Both the position numbers and the translations under genes were made by a program. The notes beneath the pieces are model-generated. The model did no database searches. It worked only from the letters and a program-made list of their open reading frames with translations, and was not told the origin of the DNA. From Microvelia longipes (Eukaryota; Arthropoda; Insecta; Hemiptera; Veliidae): 64,000 nucleotides of DNA. Position 1 is the first letter of the stretch. Each line of letters starts with the position of its first letter. Where the stretch lies: assembly GCA_018340805.1 (NCBI GenBank), contig JACMZG010001863.1, positions 26,949,785 through 27,013,784 on the forward strand. Reading direction: 5' to 3'. Below are positions 35,206 to 46,277 of the stretch, in pieces.

Positions 35206-37474
35206 TAAAATTTTATTGAAACACCGCTATGACTACCTCTCAAGAGGGCAATTTTTAATTGAAAATTCAATAAAAATGTAATAATTTTACCGTTCGTGAA
35301 TTTTAAATACTGTATTGTTTAGCACTTAATCGTAAAATATGCGAAACCGAAGTTACAACGGTAAATTTAGATTCAACTAGATCTAATTAAGTGATGCAAT
35401 GTTGACAAGATCTCGCTCTAAGACCTTGGTCTTCTAAGAATTTTAATGATATGTTTTCACATTTACGTTAGTTATTGCATAACTGTACAGTATATCCAAT
35501 TAAATGACATGCAAAGAATCAAACCCAACATGCTCATGACAGTATGTTGATTCTAGCTTTTCGCTTCTATCACTGTCTAGTAATAGTTTTGACAACCTGA
35601 CATCGAAGGGAAGGATTTCTATTGGTGTAGGCTATTCCTTCTATGTGAAGCAAGGATCTTGAAACGCACTAAGTCGATTTACCATACAAAAAAGTGACCC
35701 CATCGAAAACCAAAGAATAGAGAGAGTTCAACACGAAACACACATCAAAAACCAACTGCGCATGCTTACAATCCTTATAACAGCGCAGGTCTTAAATTTT
35801 AGAGGCAAACTTACCTCTCAATGGTTTTTCATTGTTTATTGCTGGTGGAGGTTATAAACACGCTTGAATTATCACTCACTAAAGTGGCTAAGTATAATCC
35901 AAAATTTTAAATTAAATAAGCACAAAGGACTTAACAAGCAATACAAATGTAATAATCATGAAAAGCATGATTTTTGGCGTTGATGTTTTGCATGATTGAT
36001 GTTTGGCGCCTTTTTTCATTATAACCATGGGGAAGGTAAGTTTGCTCCTACTGCTCTATCTCGTACATCTTCCATGGGGTCAGAAAATTTCCTTAATGCA
36101 TCATCCTCATTATTCAAGATCCTTGATGTGAAGAGTAAGGTTAGAATAAACCAACTCGATATCTTCTATCTCCAATTATTGTCAATATTTCAAAACTGAC
36201 CGTATTTTCAAATTTGGCCGTATTGTATTGACTCTATTATTGTATTTGCTGTATACTTACCGGTAGTACCTACTTAATTACTTACAAAGTATTTAACCGA
36301 TATTTTCTTTCCTTCCTTCATTTATTTTATAGTCTTAAAAATATTTTACGCTTTGTAGACTGAATCATATGCAAGTATTTCGCTTTTATTATTTTTGATT
36401 AGTAGAAAGTTCTCTCTTTTTTTTATGCAATCAATCATGTATATGATATGTTTCATATTATTTTTTATTGATTTTAGTAATAATTTTAACTTTTCCTAAA
36501 TCAATAATTAGAATGACCCACTCACTGTATTTGAGCCGAATGTTCGGGGACTCAGAATATAAAATAATTGTATTATAATACATATACTTTAATTTTGATA
36601 TACATATCAAATGAAATACATATACTTTAATATTTTAATTTTGATGTACACAATTGTTGTATATCAACAAAACATAAACTATAACTGGAAGCGTATGTGT
36701 CGCTATATATGTTTACAAACATTGTTTCTCAGGCCAGAATGATAAGAGATCCTCAATTTATCAATGACTTTTTGCCCTTATGTGTATATTTTATGAAAAA
36801 TATGTATATTTATTACGCATCTAACTAAGAATCAAAACTATAGTTTTATGCTTGATACATTGGTAATTTTAAAACTGCATCTATTTATGACAATTTTATT
36901 ATTATATTATTTAGCACACCTTACGACATTGGAAACACCGACCTTCACAATAATTTTTATATTTTGTTTTAACAAGTCATAATCGCATATCCATTACTAA
37001 TATAAAATGTCATGAATATTTTTATATTCAAGGGTGATCGAAATGAATTTTCTGTTAAAAAATTCTCTGAAGTTATGGCTTTCTTATAATAATAAATTTA
37101 TTTAATTTTGTTAATTTTTCATTCTTATTTCCTACACTTTATACTTTAATTTTGTTTTAAATAAATGGTCTTGACGAGTCCTTCCATTTTATGAACATTT
37201 TATTTATTGCTTGTAAAAGAATTTAATGGATTTAGTGTTTTTTACGTGAAATGATGTCATTAACAGTGATTACTATTTGGTTATTTTGATATATGAAAAG
37301 GAAGTTACAAATCAGTACATTTTATAACATTCATCCCACAAAATAGGCTGAAGTTGGTTAGTATTATTTTTTTGAGGCTAAAGGTAAGATTATTAAGATT
37401 AGAATATTCACAGTAATCATAAAGTTGTGTAAAAGTGTATTGGATTTGTTAATAGATGTGTTAAATAAATAAAT
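35206..37474. other. Non-coding DNA, one unassigned minus-strand stretch
   Basis: At 36123-36019 the minus strand is open with NNEDDALRKFSDPMEDVRDR and a stop after NLPSPWL. Its composition is protein-like and it could be a transposon or exon remnant, but I cannot assign it. The overlapping plus-strand frame at 35996 looks like its shadow. Otherwise nothing recognised. Confidence 0.35.
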
Positions 37475-37595
<121 letters not shown>

Positions 37596-38019
37596 ATTAT
37601 GTTTTTTTGTAATTTAATTTATTTTTGGTTATTGGGGGTTGTATGTTACCCCATAATATATGTTAAGTGTGGTCAGATTGACTCCGGACCTAATAATTAA
37701 TCGAAAACGATACCAAATCGAATTGTGTTTTACGAACCTTATGTTATTTTTTTCAGTTATTTTAATGATTTGTTCGGCTTTATACGGCTACTTAAAAGTG
37801 GTAATATCAAGTCCAGACTGGCTTCAATCGATTCATCATCTGAATATATTTAAATAAAATACATGTTTCCTGGCGAAAAATGTAAACCTTTATAATACTG
37901 ATTTTTTAAAAATTAAGAAAGCAAACCTACTTGATGCTCCTTAACAAAAGTGGTTCAACATAAACAGTAGATACTGGCCGTATTGAAAGAAAATTAGAAT
38001 TGGAAAACTCAATTGATAA
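37596..38019. other. Non-coding DNA, no feature seen
   Basis: A 65-residue open frame at 37660 has no domain or splice support. Confidence 0.4.
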
Positions 38020-38400
38020 TTTTCAAAAATGTGTAGGGTCATTTTTCAACATTTGGCTACTGCTGATAATGAGATGAAACTTGACAAATTTGTTGGTCCT
38101 AAAATCTTTCCATGTATTATGATTTTTTAAACTAATTTTTGCCGAGTCATTAATGACGGTTAATGACGTCATAAATGTTTTTCGGATAGCACACCAGGAC
38201 CAGATATATTTTCGTACCAAGTTTTAACTGTTTATATCATAAATACACAGGGAGCTACGCTAATATAACAGGCACTCACACGAACACAGATTGTAAAAAC
38301 CACTTTGGAGGTCTTAAAACATCTGAAACGGATGGTTAAAATAAAATCTCGGTTTCGGATTTTGATTTTAGCCAATCATTTTGGAGAAAATAGAAGGTTG
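38020..38400 (-). repeat. Family F fragment without 5S-like segment
   Basis: CTACTGCTGATAATGAGATG, GTTAATGACGTCATAAATG, GGAGCTACGCTAATATAACAG, TTTGGAGGTCTTAAAACATC, TGAAACGGATGG, CTCGGTTTCGGATTTTG. Confidence 0.8.
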
Positions 38401-38979
38401 TCTCTACCTAATCGAATGTCGGAAGTACAAATCAAAAATTAACAAAAAAACATTAAAAGCTGTAATACGACAGAAAAAAAAATGAGATAAAAAAGTAATA
38501 ATTAAATGTATATAAAAAGAAATATATATATATAAAATACATAAATATTTTACATTCATACATTTTTAATATGTTTTACTATTTTTCAAGTGGAAAAATA
38601 TTGATGAGGTAAGAAGCTAATAAATGATAGGGGTTGTAGAAATAGAATTATTCATATTGTTAGAAAAGGTATTATTAAATGAAAAATATCTTATTAGAAA
38701 ACTGTTTTATGATCGCTGGAACAAGTGTAGGCAAATAATAGATATTAGATCTTCTTTAGTAATTCTTACTAAAAAGTAAATTTAAAGACTCATACTGATA
38801 AATATCTTGTCTAGGCAAATATGTTAGGTTTAAAATATCAAATAAGTATTTTTTAAAGAGTGGTTTTTGTTTTTTTTCCATTTTCATGAAATTATTTAAA
38901 ATGCTTATTAAAACTAACTTTGACTATACAATCCAAGCGTTGTTTAAGTGTTAGATTTATGCTTTTTTCTTGCACACAC
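38401..38979. other. Non-coding DNA, no feature seen
   Basis: AT-rich; nothing recognised. Confidence 0.4.
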
Positions 38980-38985
38980 GCACTG

Positions 38986-39084
<99 letters not shown>

Positions 39085-39103
39085 GTGTGTGTGTGTGTGT
39101 GTA
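38980..39103. repeat. (CA)n-(TA)n-(TG)n compound microsatellite
   Basis: CA, TA and TG runs form one long inverted repeat. The 108-residue minus-strand and 67-residue plus-strand frames across it are artefacts of dinucleotide coding. Confidence 0.95.
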
Positions 39104-40117
39104 TAACTTCTGAAAATACATAGTATCTCGTCTCATATTGAATAAGTAACTGAAGGATACTATTTGTTTTACGCAAAATATAATTTTTAAATATTTTCAA
39201 TGTCTCGGTAAAGGACATAACAAGCCCGTGAACTTTCTTCTAAACAAATGCCTTGACTTCAACAAATTTAAAAAATCTATCATTTAATCCTTGAAATCCA
39301 TAATGCTGCAGGTTTTTAAATTCTTATCCTTAACCTTAAGAATTGAATAAAATAAAATTTAAGACAAAAAGACACTTTATGTTGATCTTGATACATTTAT
39401 TATGTTGCAACATCGATTAATACTTGGCTATAGCACTAAAATACTTTTACACTCTTAACAACTCATTGTCTTTCTGACTCTTTTACATTTCTTAAGGACT
39501 TAAATTTATTAAGGACAACTAAAGAAGGATCTCTGTTTAATTTGAAAATTTTCTGAATTAAAAATAAGGATCTTTACAGTTTTTGTTTGACCACACCCGT
39601 TATTAATTTAAGTATTTTTTTAAGTTCAGTAGGATTCATTTAAGTCCTGGTATCCTTAAACATTTATTTGCTACTCGTAGTAGAAACTCCACCTTTAAAT
39701 TCTTTTCGATGTCCTTTTACAATAATTCCGTGTAAATTTATCTTGTATATATTGAACTTTTTTTTATTTGTTTGGTTAAATTTACACTTATTGATAAAGT
39801 TAAGACAATTTTAAATTGAATGTGATGCATAAATTGTTTTTAAGAAAAGTCTGAAATAGGTTAAAACATTAAAGCTTTACCATGTTATTAATCTATTCCT
39901 GCATTAGTATTCTGGTTTAAACGTTCTTCCGTATGAAGTAGTCATCTAAATTCTAACATCTTGCATTTTATCTCGTTATTCTTAACTTTCCTGGTTAATT
40001 TGTTTTTCTTTTCATTCAAACTTTGAAAAATATATTTAAGTACGTGGCAGTAACAAATAAAGCTGCTACTTCTACATTCCCCATAACTGACACTTTATTA
40101 GACGCTTACAAAGGCTA

Positions 40118-40120
<3 letters not shown>
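39104..40120. other. Non-coding DNA, no feature seen
   Basis: Nothing recognised on either strand. Confidence 0.4.

Positions 40121-40121
<1 letters not shown>

Positions 40122-40191
<70 letters not shown>
40122..40191. repeat. (TA)n microsatellite
   Basis: Uninterrupted dinucleotide run. Confidence 0.95.
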
Positions 40192-40193
<2 letters not shown>

Positions 40194-40334
40194 CATTTTT
40201 GATGACTTAGCAAAATAAATTAACAAATTTCAAAAGTATTCGTTTTCATTTTTTTGACAAACAAATAGACTTAAAGATTAAGATTTGTTTTAACATCAAC
40301 ACTGTGGGAGTAACTTGTTATACATATATATATT

Positions 40335-40457
40335 TACAACTCCACACACACACACACAACACGGACTTTGTGGTATCATGAATACCACAAAGAACGTCTT
40401 AAAACGCCTAAGACGGATAATTCTAATGACATCTTGGTTTTGGAGTTTTAGGGTTAA
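40335..40457 (-). repeat. Family F fragment (terminal part)
   Basis: CA run, AAGAACGTCTTAAAACGCC, TAAGACGGATAATTC, TGACATCTTGGTTTTGGA. It ends where the 380-bp tandem duplication begins. Confidence 0.65.
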
Positions 40458-41170
40458 CAGAATACTTACATGTTGTCGGCATGCTAAATCGATTGAAACT
40501 AGTTTCAGAGGCTGGTGACACAAATATGTTTATAATGTCTCATATTTATGAAAATTCTTTGTAGTTGTTGACCACTAGTGGTGATACTTAAATTGTTTGG
40601 TGAGATTTGTGTTTTGATTTTTTTTAATTGTAAAAAATTTTAATAGTTTAACTGTAGCGAATTCGTTTATTCGCTTCTTTATAAACTTATAACTTGTAAT
40701 TAATGGGCCAATTTTTTTTAATGTAAAAAAATAAATTATATATTTAGCATGTTATTAATCATTTTTTAAGCCTTTAAACACTTCCAAAATAACAAAATAC
40801 AAATTTTATATAAAAATACAAATTTTATAAGTATTACAGAATACTTACATGTTGTCGGCACGCTAAATCGATTGAAACTAGTTTCAGAGGCTGGTGACAC
40901 AAATATGTTTATAATGTCTCATATTTATGAAAATTCTTTGTAGTTGTTGACCACTAGTGGTGATACTTAAATTGTTTGGTGAGATTTGTGTTTTTGATTT
41001 TTTTAAATTGTAAAAAATTTTAATAGTTTTAATTGTAGCGAATTCGTTTATTCGCTCTTTTATAAACTTATAACTTGTAATTAATGGGCTACATTTTTTT
41101 TTAAAGTCAAAAAAATATAAAAATAAATTATATATTTAGCATGTTATTAATCATTTTTTTAAGCCTTTTT
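40458..41170 (+). repeat. Direct tandem duplication, copies 40458-40777 and 40838-41170
   Basis: Both copies start CAGAATACTTACATGTTGTC and run to AAGCCTTT with a few substitutions and small indels in A/T runs. A 60-bp spacer with a doubled AATACAAATTTTATA separates them. Offset is 380 bp. No coding content. Confidence 0.95.
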
Positions 41171-41820
41171 TAAGACAGAGGACTTTAAATTTATTTTTAG
41201 ATTAAGAATAATGAAGGTTTATTAATGTGAATCTTTGCTTTCCTTTTACCGAATCTTCAAAGGAAAATGAGCTTATGAGATTGTTAGTAAATACGTGAAT
41301 GTTTTAGTTAAGTCTATATAAAGTTCTATAGAAATTTTGAACCAAGTTGTTATTGGCAAACATAAAAACTACCTGTTGTTAGTAAGATGAAAAAAATAGG
41401 CGTTCAAAACGAAATACGCGTTGTGCAACGTAAATACGATATAAGATGTTTTTCCTTCGTATTCTTTCTTTAATTAATCAGACAAAATGAAAGTTATTTG
41501 AGAAATTGGTTTTTGTTCAAGTGATCGCGATTAATCAGGGAACTATACAAATTATAATAATTTATAGTTTATTTTTCCAGTTTATTATAAACTGTTGATG
41601 AACTAACAAACTAATAAAAATACAATAATTGATTAACCTTTACTTTTCTTGTTTTGCAAAATATATAGCTGCCTCGAGAATTTAAATTTATAATGTTAAA
41701 AAACAGAAAGTTGAACGATAAGTACAAATTATTGAATTTAATAGTGGGAGGGGGGAAGCGAGGAGGACAGTTGTCTGCCAAATACTATTTATTGGGGGTC
41801 CGCGGACTAAAAACACATAA
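41171..41820. other. Non-coding DNA, no gene seen
   Basis: Includes a GC-richer patch at about 41740-41812 with the palindrome GGTCCGCGGACT, just before the nested retroelement insertion. Confidence 0.4.
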
Positions 41821-41832
41821 ATATATGTATAA

Positions 41833-41835
<3 letters not shown>
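41821..41835. repeat. Left 15-bp target-site duplication of a SINE
   Basis: ATATATGTATAAGTA is repeated exactly at 46143-46157, just outside the SINE head. The LINE lies between the SINE tail and this copy. Confidence 0.9.
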
Positions 41836-41871
<36 letters not shown>

Positions 41872-41932
41872 GTAATAATAATAATAATAAATCTAATAAA
41901 ATAATAATAAAATAATAATAATAAGTCTCGAT
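41836..41932. repeat. (TAA)n tract at the 5' side of the LINE
   Basis: AAT/TAA trinucleotide run with a few interruptions. It is part of the original tail of the SINE now split by the LINE. It fits the target preference described for Dong-type elements. Confidence 0.9.
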
Positions 41933-42114
41933 AAGTCCAAGGGCCACCTCCACGCGGTTCGGGATGGAAAACGGTGATGGACGGTATATACAGGAAGTGG
42001 TAGTTAGTTGCCCCCGCCTCCATCATATCGGCTAACGGCTCACTCTGGCGCCCCTTACTAAGGGAGGGATTCAATTGTCCTCAGGAATATGGAATAATTA
42101 CTCACATAAGTGTT

Positions 42115-43380
42115 ATGATGACAAGTAGTAACAATTATGCCTCGGATGCGTCAGACGGTGGTGAGGCAGTGTCTGGCGAAAAATCTGGTGATCTGTCTTA
42201 CATTGGTGAGGATGGCGCAAGCAGCGTCCCCCAATGCGATCGGCCTGCAAGATTGATTGTTAATGGTTCGGCTGAAAGTGTTTCCCAAATAGCTCCGGCT
42301 AGATCACTTGGGACCACCAAAGCTGGGAAGAGTAGACAACGAATGAAATGGACCCTGAACTAAACAAAGAAGTTATTCGTTGCTACTACAAAACAACAAA
42401 ATGTGACTCAGATAAGACAAACTACAGGAAAAAATTTCACGAATTATTTACCACCAGAAACACTAATCTAGGAAAAAGAATCACAGAACAAAATTTAGTA
42501 GACCAGAGAAATGCTATCATTAGAAGAAAATTAGTATCAGATATTGAAATAGCAAAAATAAAAGAAGATGTTCACAGAGAAATATTAAACGAAACGAACG
42601 AAAACGAGGACGAAATTAACGACACTGACTCAGAAAGAGAAAACAATGGTGAACCCAGTATAGAAAACCAAGCAATAGAAGAACATAATGAACAGCTATG
42701 CACAAACAACGAACAATTAAACTCTGAAAGCAATTTAATATCAAAATTACGAGAAATAATGCAAAGTAATGTAATAAAATTTACAGGAATGGACCCAACT
42801 AAGAGACCAAAATTACCTAAAATTCATACTTCAAGAAAATTAATGGAATCCATACATATTATGAATAATGAAATAATAGAGACATTATTGGAACCAGAAC
42901 CAAACATAGACCAAATTCATAATCTTATATACGCTAGTGCGGCCACAATATCAGAATTTCATGGCTTTAAATTAATACCAAAACTCCTACTTCAAACGAA
43001 AGAAAGCATACTAAGAACCTGACTGGAAACAGAGACTACAAAACGAAATTGATGTAATACGGAAAGAAATAGGATGGATAACGCGTTACAAAGAAGGATA
43101 TAAGACTAAAAAGATTACAAAAAACATTAGGAAATTGCTATTCACAGAAGAAGAATTACTGACCAATAAACAGCTCGATGACAACCAGATAAACTTATAT
43201 TATGACACTATAAAACAAAAACTGGCAGCGAAATCACACAGGCTAAAGAGATACAACAAATCTTATAGAAGAAAAAATGAAAATAAAATGTTTGCAGATA
43301 GCGAGAAGAAGTTCTACCGGAAACTAAAATCTAACAAAACAGAAAAAGAAACGATGGTCCACCAGATAAAAATGATTTGA
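42115..43380 (+). pseudogene. N-terminal part of the R4/Dong-like polyprotein, frameshifted
   Basis: Three overlapping or adjacent open pieces (42115-42363, 42348-43022, about 43018-43380) form one broken coding region. The sequence QRMKWT near 42345 and CYYKTTKCDSDKTNYRKKFH just after it match the usual order of this LINE group but sit in different frames, so a base has been lost near 42352. Further shifts lie near 43017, 43353 and 43388. The part is rich in Lys, Arg, Glu and Asn and contains an acidic stretch (NENEDEINDTDSERENN). It probably serves in nucleic-acid binding. No zinc finger is visible in the surviving N-terminus. Codon content is A-rich, like the rest of the element and unlike the two host exons. 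Confidence 0.8.
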
Positions 43381-43396
43381 CAGAATATGGTCAAAG

Positions 43397-45781
43397 TTGT
43401 GGTCAGAGCCTGTACTACACAATGATAAAGCTGAATGGATACAAAAAGAACAAATTCGCACAGAAAATGTCCTAGAAATGCAGTTCATTGGCATCCAAGA
43501 AAACGATATCAAAGTGGTCTTAAAAAATTGCCAAAATTGGAAAGCTGCAGGACCTGATGGAATTCAAAATTTCTGGCTTAAAAAATTCACCTGTCTGCAC
43601 AAACATTTAGCTTCATCTTTTACCAAATTAATTAGAAATCCTGACGACATACCAAGCTTTTTAACCCATGGGATAACTTACCTACAACCTAAGAGTAGTA
43701 ATACCAAAAACCCATCACAATATCGACCGATTACCTGTCTTCCAACGGTCTATAAAATGTTAACTGCTTGCATTACAAATAAAATTTACGACCATGTTGA
43801 CTCAAACAATCTTTTATCGGAAGAACAAAAAGGATGCCGTAGATACCACATGGGTTGCAAGGAACAGTTAACCATCGACAACATAGTGCTAAAACAGACA
43901 AAGAAGAACAATAGAAACATACATATTGGATACATAGACTACAGAAAAGCATTTGACAGTACTCCACATAGCTGGTTAATACATGTCTTAAAAATCTACA
44001 AAATTAATCCTGCACTTATAAATTTTCTCGAATATACTATGAAACTGTGGAAGACCAACTTATCACTTTCATTTGATAACATAAAAATATTTAGTGATGC
44101 AATAAATATAAAAAGAGGGATTTTTCAGGGAGATTCTTTAAGTCCCTTGTGGTTCTGCTTGGCTTTGAACCCACTTTCCAATATGTTAAATAGCGTTAAA
44201 GGTGGATATGAACTTAAAGGCACACATAGAAAATCTCTCAGACTTACGCACTTACTCTACATGGACGACCTGAAATTATATGCATCGACATCTACACGAC
44301 TTGAACACCTATTAGAAACCACTAAAAAGTTCTCAGACGACATTTGCATGAAATTTGGGATTGATAAATGTAAATTGATGCACATAGAGAAAGGAAAGAT
44401 AAAAGAAGGGAGTTTTAACCTAGAAAATGAAGAAGAGATAATAGAGGCTATGAAAGTCGGTGATATGTACAAATATTTAGGAATGGCCCAGGCTAAAGAA
44501 TTCAATGAAAAGGATATGAAAAATGCAGTAAGAAAAGAGTTCAGAAATAGAATAGTCGACATATTAAAATCATCGCTTTCAGCTAAGAACACATGCAAAG
44601 CAATAAATACATACGCCATACCAATATTAACCTATACTTTTGGAATCATTAAATGGACTGACACAGACCTAGATGACTTACAACGACTTATTCGAAAGCA
44701 ACTTACAGCCTTTAAATCACATCACCCAAGATCATCAGTAGAAAGGCTAATGTTACCTAGAACAGAAGGAGGTAGAGGCTTAATCAATTTAAAAGAGAGC
44801 GCGTATAAACAAATTAAATCACTTCAAGACTTTTTTACTTACAAAAGTATAACATCTAAATTACATGACATAGCGAAATTGGCTGACAGTAACTTGACGC
44901 CTTTAAACATGAACAACATTCAAGATAGTACTACAATCAACCATAGTCAACTTCAACAAGCATGGGCAAGAAAAGAATTGCATGGTAGACACCACTTTGA
45001 CCTCAACCAGGAAAATGTAGACAAAATCAAGTCTAACAAATGGTTGTCAAACGGTGATCTGTACCCAGAAACAGAAGGCCTCATGTTGGCAATTCAGGAT
45101 CAAGTTATTAAGACAAAGAACTATGCCAAGTACATCATCAAAGATCCTAATATAACAGAAGACAAGTGTAGACTATGCCATAACCAGTCAGAAACTATTC
45201 AACATATTACCTCTGCATGCTCCAGTTTAGCCCAGAACGAATATCTTCACAGACACAACCAAGTTGCAGGAATTATTCATCAAGAATTGGCAATTAAGTA
45301 CAAACTAATTACAGAAAAAACGCCATATTACATGTATAAGCCTGAAACAGTACTAGAAAACGACAGTCATAAGCTTTACTGGGACAGAAGCATCATAACA
45401 GACAAAACAGTACATCATAACAAACCAGATTTAGTGCTAGTAAATAAAATTGATAAAGAAACAACAATAATTGATATAGCCATTCCTAACACCCATAATA
45501 TTCAGCAGACAATTCAAATAAAACAGGATAAATACAAACAACTGGCAATTGAAATCAAGAACATCTGGAACATGAAGAAAATTAATATAGTACCCATTGT
45601 TGTATCCAGCACCGGAATAATACCTAAACATCTTTATACCAGTCTTAAGTTACTAGACCTCTCAGAAAATCTTTATATAAATATGCAAAAGTCAGTAATA
45701 CTCCAAACCTGTCATATAGTTAGAGGATTCCTTAACCACAAATCAAATAGTACACCAGGACAAATAATTTTAGAAGACTGA
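43397..45781 (+). CDS. Reverse transcriptase plus restriction-like endonuclease of the R4/Dong-like LINE
   Basis: A 794-residue open frame; the listed start is only where the frame opens after the last frameshift, not an initiator. RT signatures in order: YRPITCLPTVYKML (about 109-122), motif A GYIDYRKAFDS (about 178-188; catalytic Asp181), motif B GIFQGDSLSP (241-250), motif C YMDD (288-291) and MKFGIDKCKLM (about 318-328). A thumb-like region follows. A CRLC-x7-H-x4-C zinc finger lies at about 590-608, followed by YLHRHNQVAGIIHQELA. The endonuclease core KPDLVLV...TTIIDIAIP is at about 675-697 and keeps the PD and second Asp of the PD-(D/E)xK fold. The domains act together in target-primed reverse transcription at the chromosome. 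All RT catalytic residues seen are intact, so the upstream frameshifts, not active-site loss, disable this copy. Confidence 0.93.
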   Translation: MWSEPVLHNDKAEWIQKEQIRTENVLEMQFIGIQENDIKVVLKNCQNWKAAGPDGIQNFWLKKFTCLHKHLASSFTKLIRNPDDIPSFLTHGITYLQPKSSNTKNPSQYRPITCLPTVYKMLTACITNKIYDHVDSNNLLSEEQKGCRRYHMGCKEQLTIDNIVLKQTKKNNRNIHIGYIDYRKAFDSTPHSWLIHVLKIYKINPALINFLEYTMKLWKTNLSLSFDNIKIFSDAINIKRGIFQGDSLSPLWFCLALNPLSNMLNSVKGGYELKGTHRKSLRLTHLLYMDDLKLYASTSTRLEHLLETTKKFSDDICMKFGIDKCKLMHIEKGKIKEGSFNLENEEEIIEAMKVGDMYKYLGMAQAKEFNEKDMKNAVRKEFRNRIVDILKSSLSAKNTCKAINTYAIPILTYTFGIIKWTDTDLDDLQRLIRKQLTAFKSHHPRSSVERLMLPRTEGGRGLINLKESAYKQIKSLQDFFTYKSITSKLHDIAKLADSNLTPLNMNNIQDSTTINHSQLQQAWARKELHGRHHFDLNQENVDKIKSNKWLSNGDLYPETEGLMLAIQDQVIKTKNYAKYIIKDPNITEDKCRLCHNQSETIQHITSACSSLAQNEYLHRHNQVAGIIHQELAIKYKLITEKTPYYMYKPETVLENDSHKLYWDRSIITDKTVHHNKPDLVLVNKIDKETTIIDIAIPNTHNIQQTIQIKQDKYKQLAIEIKNIWNMKKINIVPIVVSSTGIIPKHLYTSLKLLDLSENLYINMQKSVILQTCHIVRGFLNHKSNSTPGQIILED

Positions 45782-45888
45782 AGACGGACGGACAGAAAAA
45801 AAACAAAATAAAAATAAAGTGGCACCTTGGCAAATAAAATAGCCCGCTGTCGCCTTTAATTACCACTGAAAGGTGTGAAACTCAAAAA
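45782..45888 (+). other. 3' UTR of the R4/Dong-like LINE
   Basis: Short A-rich region after the TGA, with AGTGGCACCTTGGC, then CCCGCTGTCGCC, ending GTGAAACTCAAAAA directly at the TAA run. There is no poly(A) tail, as expected for an element that ends in its target repeat. Confidence 0.75.
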
Positions 45889-45914
45889 TAATAATAATAA
45901 TAATAATAATAATG
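45889..45914. repeat. (TAA)n tract at the 3' side of the LINE
   Basis: Trinucleotide run shared by the LINE 3' end and the (ATT)n tail of the minus-strand SINE that follows. Confidence 0.9.
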
Positions 45915-46142
45915 CCCGTTTAGAGCCTTGCGGCTCATCAGGGATAACCCCTGCGGGAACCACCTCGGGTGGTAGTAGCAACCGTTATGCTCAAAGTGTA
46001 TTCTAAAGTTGGCGATAATTTATCTAAACAATAATCTTCTATAAACTGAGAGCGTAACCTGGGATGCGAACCCCAGACCTCCGTGGGTGTCAAAGGTCAG
46101 TGTAAAGACTAACGCCTTAACGACCTCGGCCACGGAGGCGGC
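45915..46142 (-). mobile_element. tRNA(Leu/Ser)-derived SINE, full length, 228 bp
   Basis: Minus-strand head GCCGCCTCCGTGGCCGAGG with A box TGGCCGAGGTCGTTAAGG and B box GGTTCGCATCC at spacing typical of class II (Leu/Ser) tRNAs. These are polymerase III internal promoters. The unique body has AGTTGGC... on the plus strand. The tail region CCTGATGAGCCGCAAGGCTC, TAAACGGGC leads into (ATT)n. Exact 15-bp target-site duplications (46143-46157 and 41821-41835) prove insertion of the SINE before the LINE split its tail. Related copies lie at 5370, 25890 and 48959. Confidence 0.9.
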
Positions 46143-46157
46143 ATATATGTATAAGTA
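46143..46157. repeat. Right 15-bp target-site duplication of the SINE
   Basis: ATATATGTATAAGTA, identical to 41821-41835. Confidence 0.9.
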
Positions 46158-46189
46158 TAAATGTATAAAACACATAAAAAAATAAATGT

Positions 46190-46277
46190 TGCAGTTAAAA
46201 CTACGGTTTTAGACTTTCAGTGCGAACTTAATACTTCTCCTATGCTCCTAGGGTTTAGATGAAAAAAAGTAAAATTA
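46190..46277 (-). repeat. Family F terminal fragment
   Basis: CGGTTTTAGACTTTCAGTGC, TAATACTTCTCCTATGCTCC, GATGAAAAAAAGTAAAATTA match the family terminus. Confidence 0.65.

Larger units (their letters stand above)
41933..45888 (+). mobile_element. R4/Dong-like non-LTR retrotransposon (RLE type), nearly complete but inactive
   Basis: A LINE of about 4 kb lies between two (TAA)n tracts. After a short GC-richer 5' region come the coding blocks for one polyprotein: a basic N-terminal half, a reverse transcriptase, a CCHC finger and a restriction-like endonuclease. A 3' UTR of about 107 bp then ends at the second TAA run. RLE-type LINEs nick a specific target and prime cDNA synthesis there; Dong-like members are known to use TAA repeats. 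The clade call rests on the RLE architecture plus the target and would need a tree. At least four single-base losses break the frame in the first third, so this copy cannot make the full protein. Confidence 0.88.

Noticed and set aside
38892..39218. 108-residue minus-strand open frame
   Set aside because: More than half of it is Tyr/Ile and Cys/Val or Thr/His repeats produced by TA and CA/TG dinucleotides; no start, splice or domain evidence.
41933..42010. HDV-like self-cleaving ribozyme at the LINE 5' end
   Set aside because: RLE-type LINEs can carry one, and GTCC/GGAC pairing exists, but I could not fold a convincing double pseudoknot by eye.
41688..42074. 128-residue minus-strand open frame
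   Set aside because: Antisense of the TAA tract and LINE 5' region; the Ile-rich core is a trinucleotide artefact.
45915..45950. Hammerhead-like CTGATGAGCCGCAAGGCTC in the SINE tail
   Set aside because: After the stem the sequence is TCTAAA, not GAAA, and no helix I or III partner is present; it is the normal SINE body.
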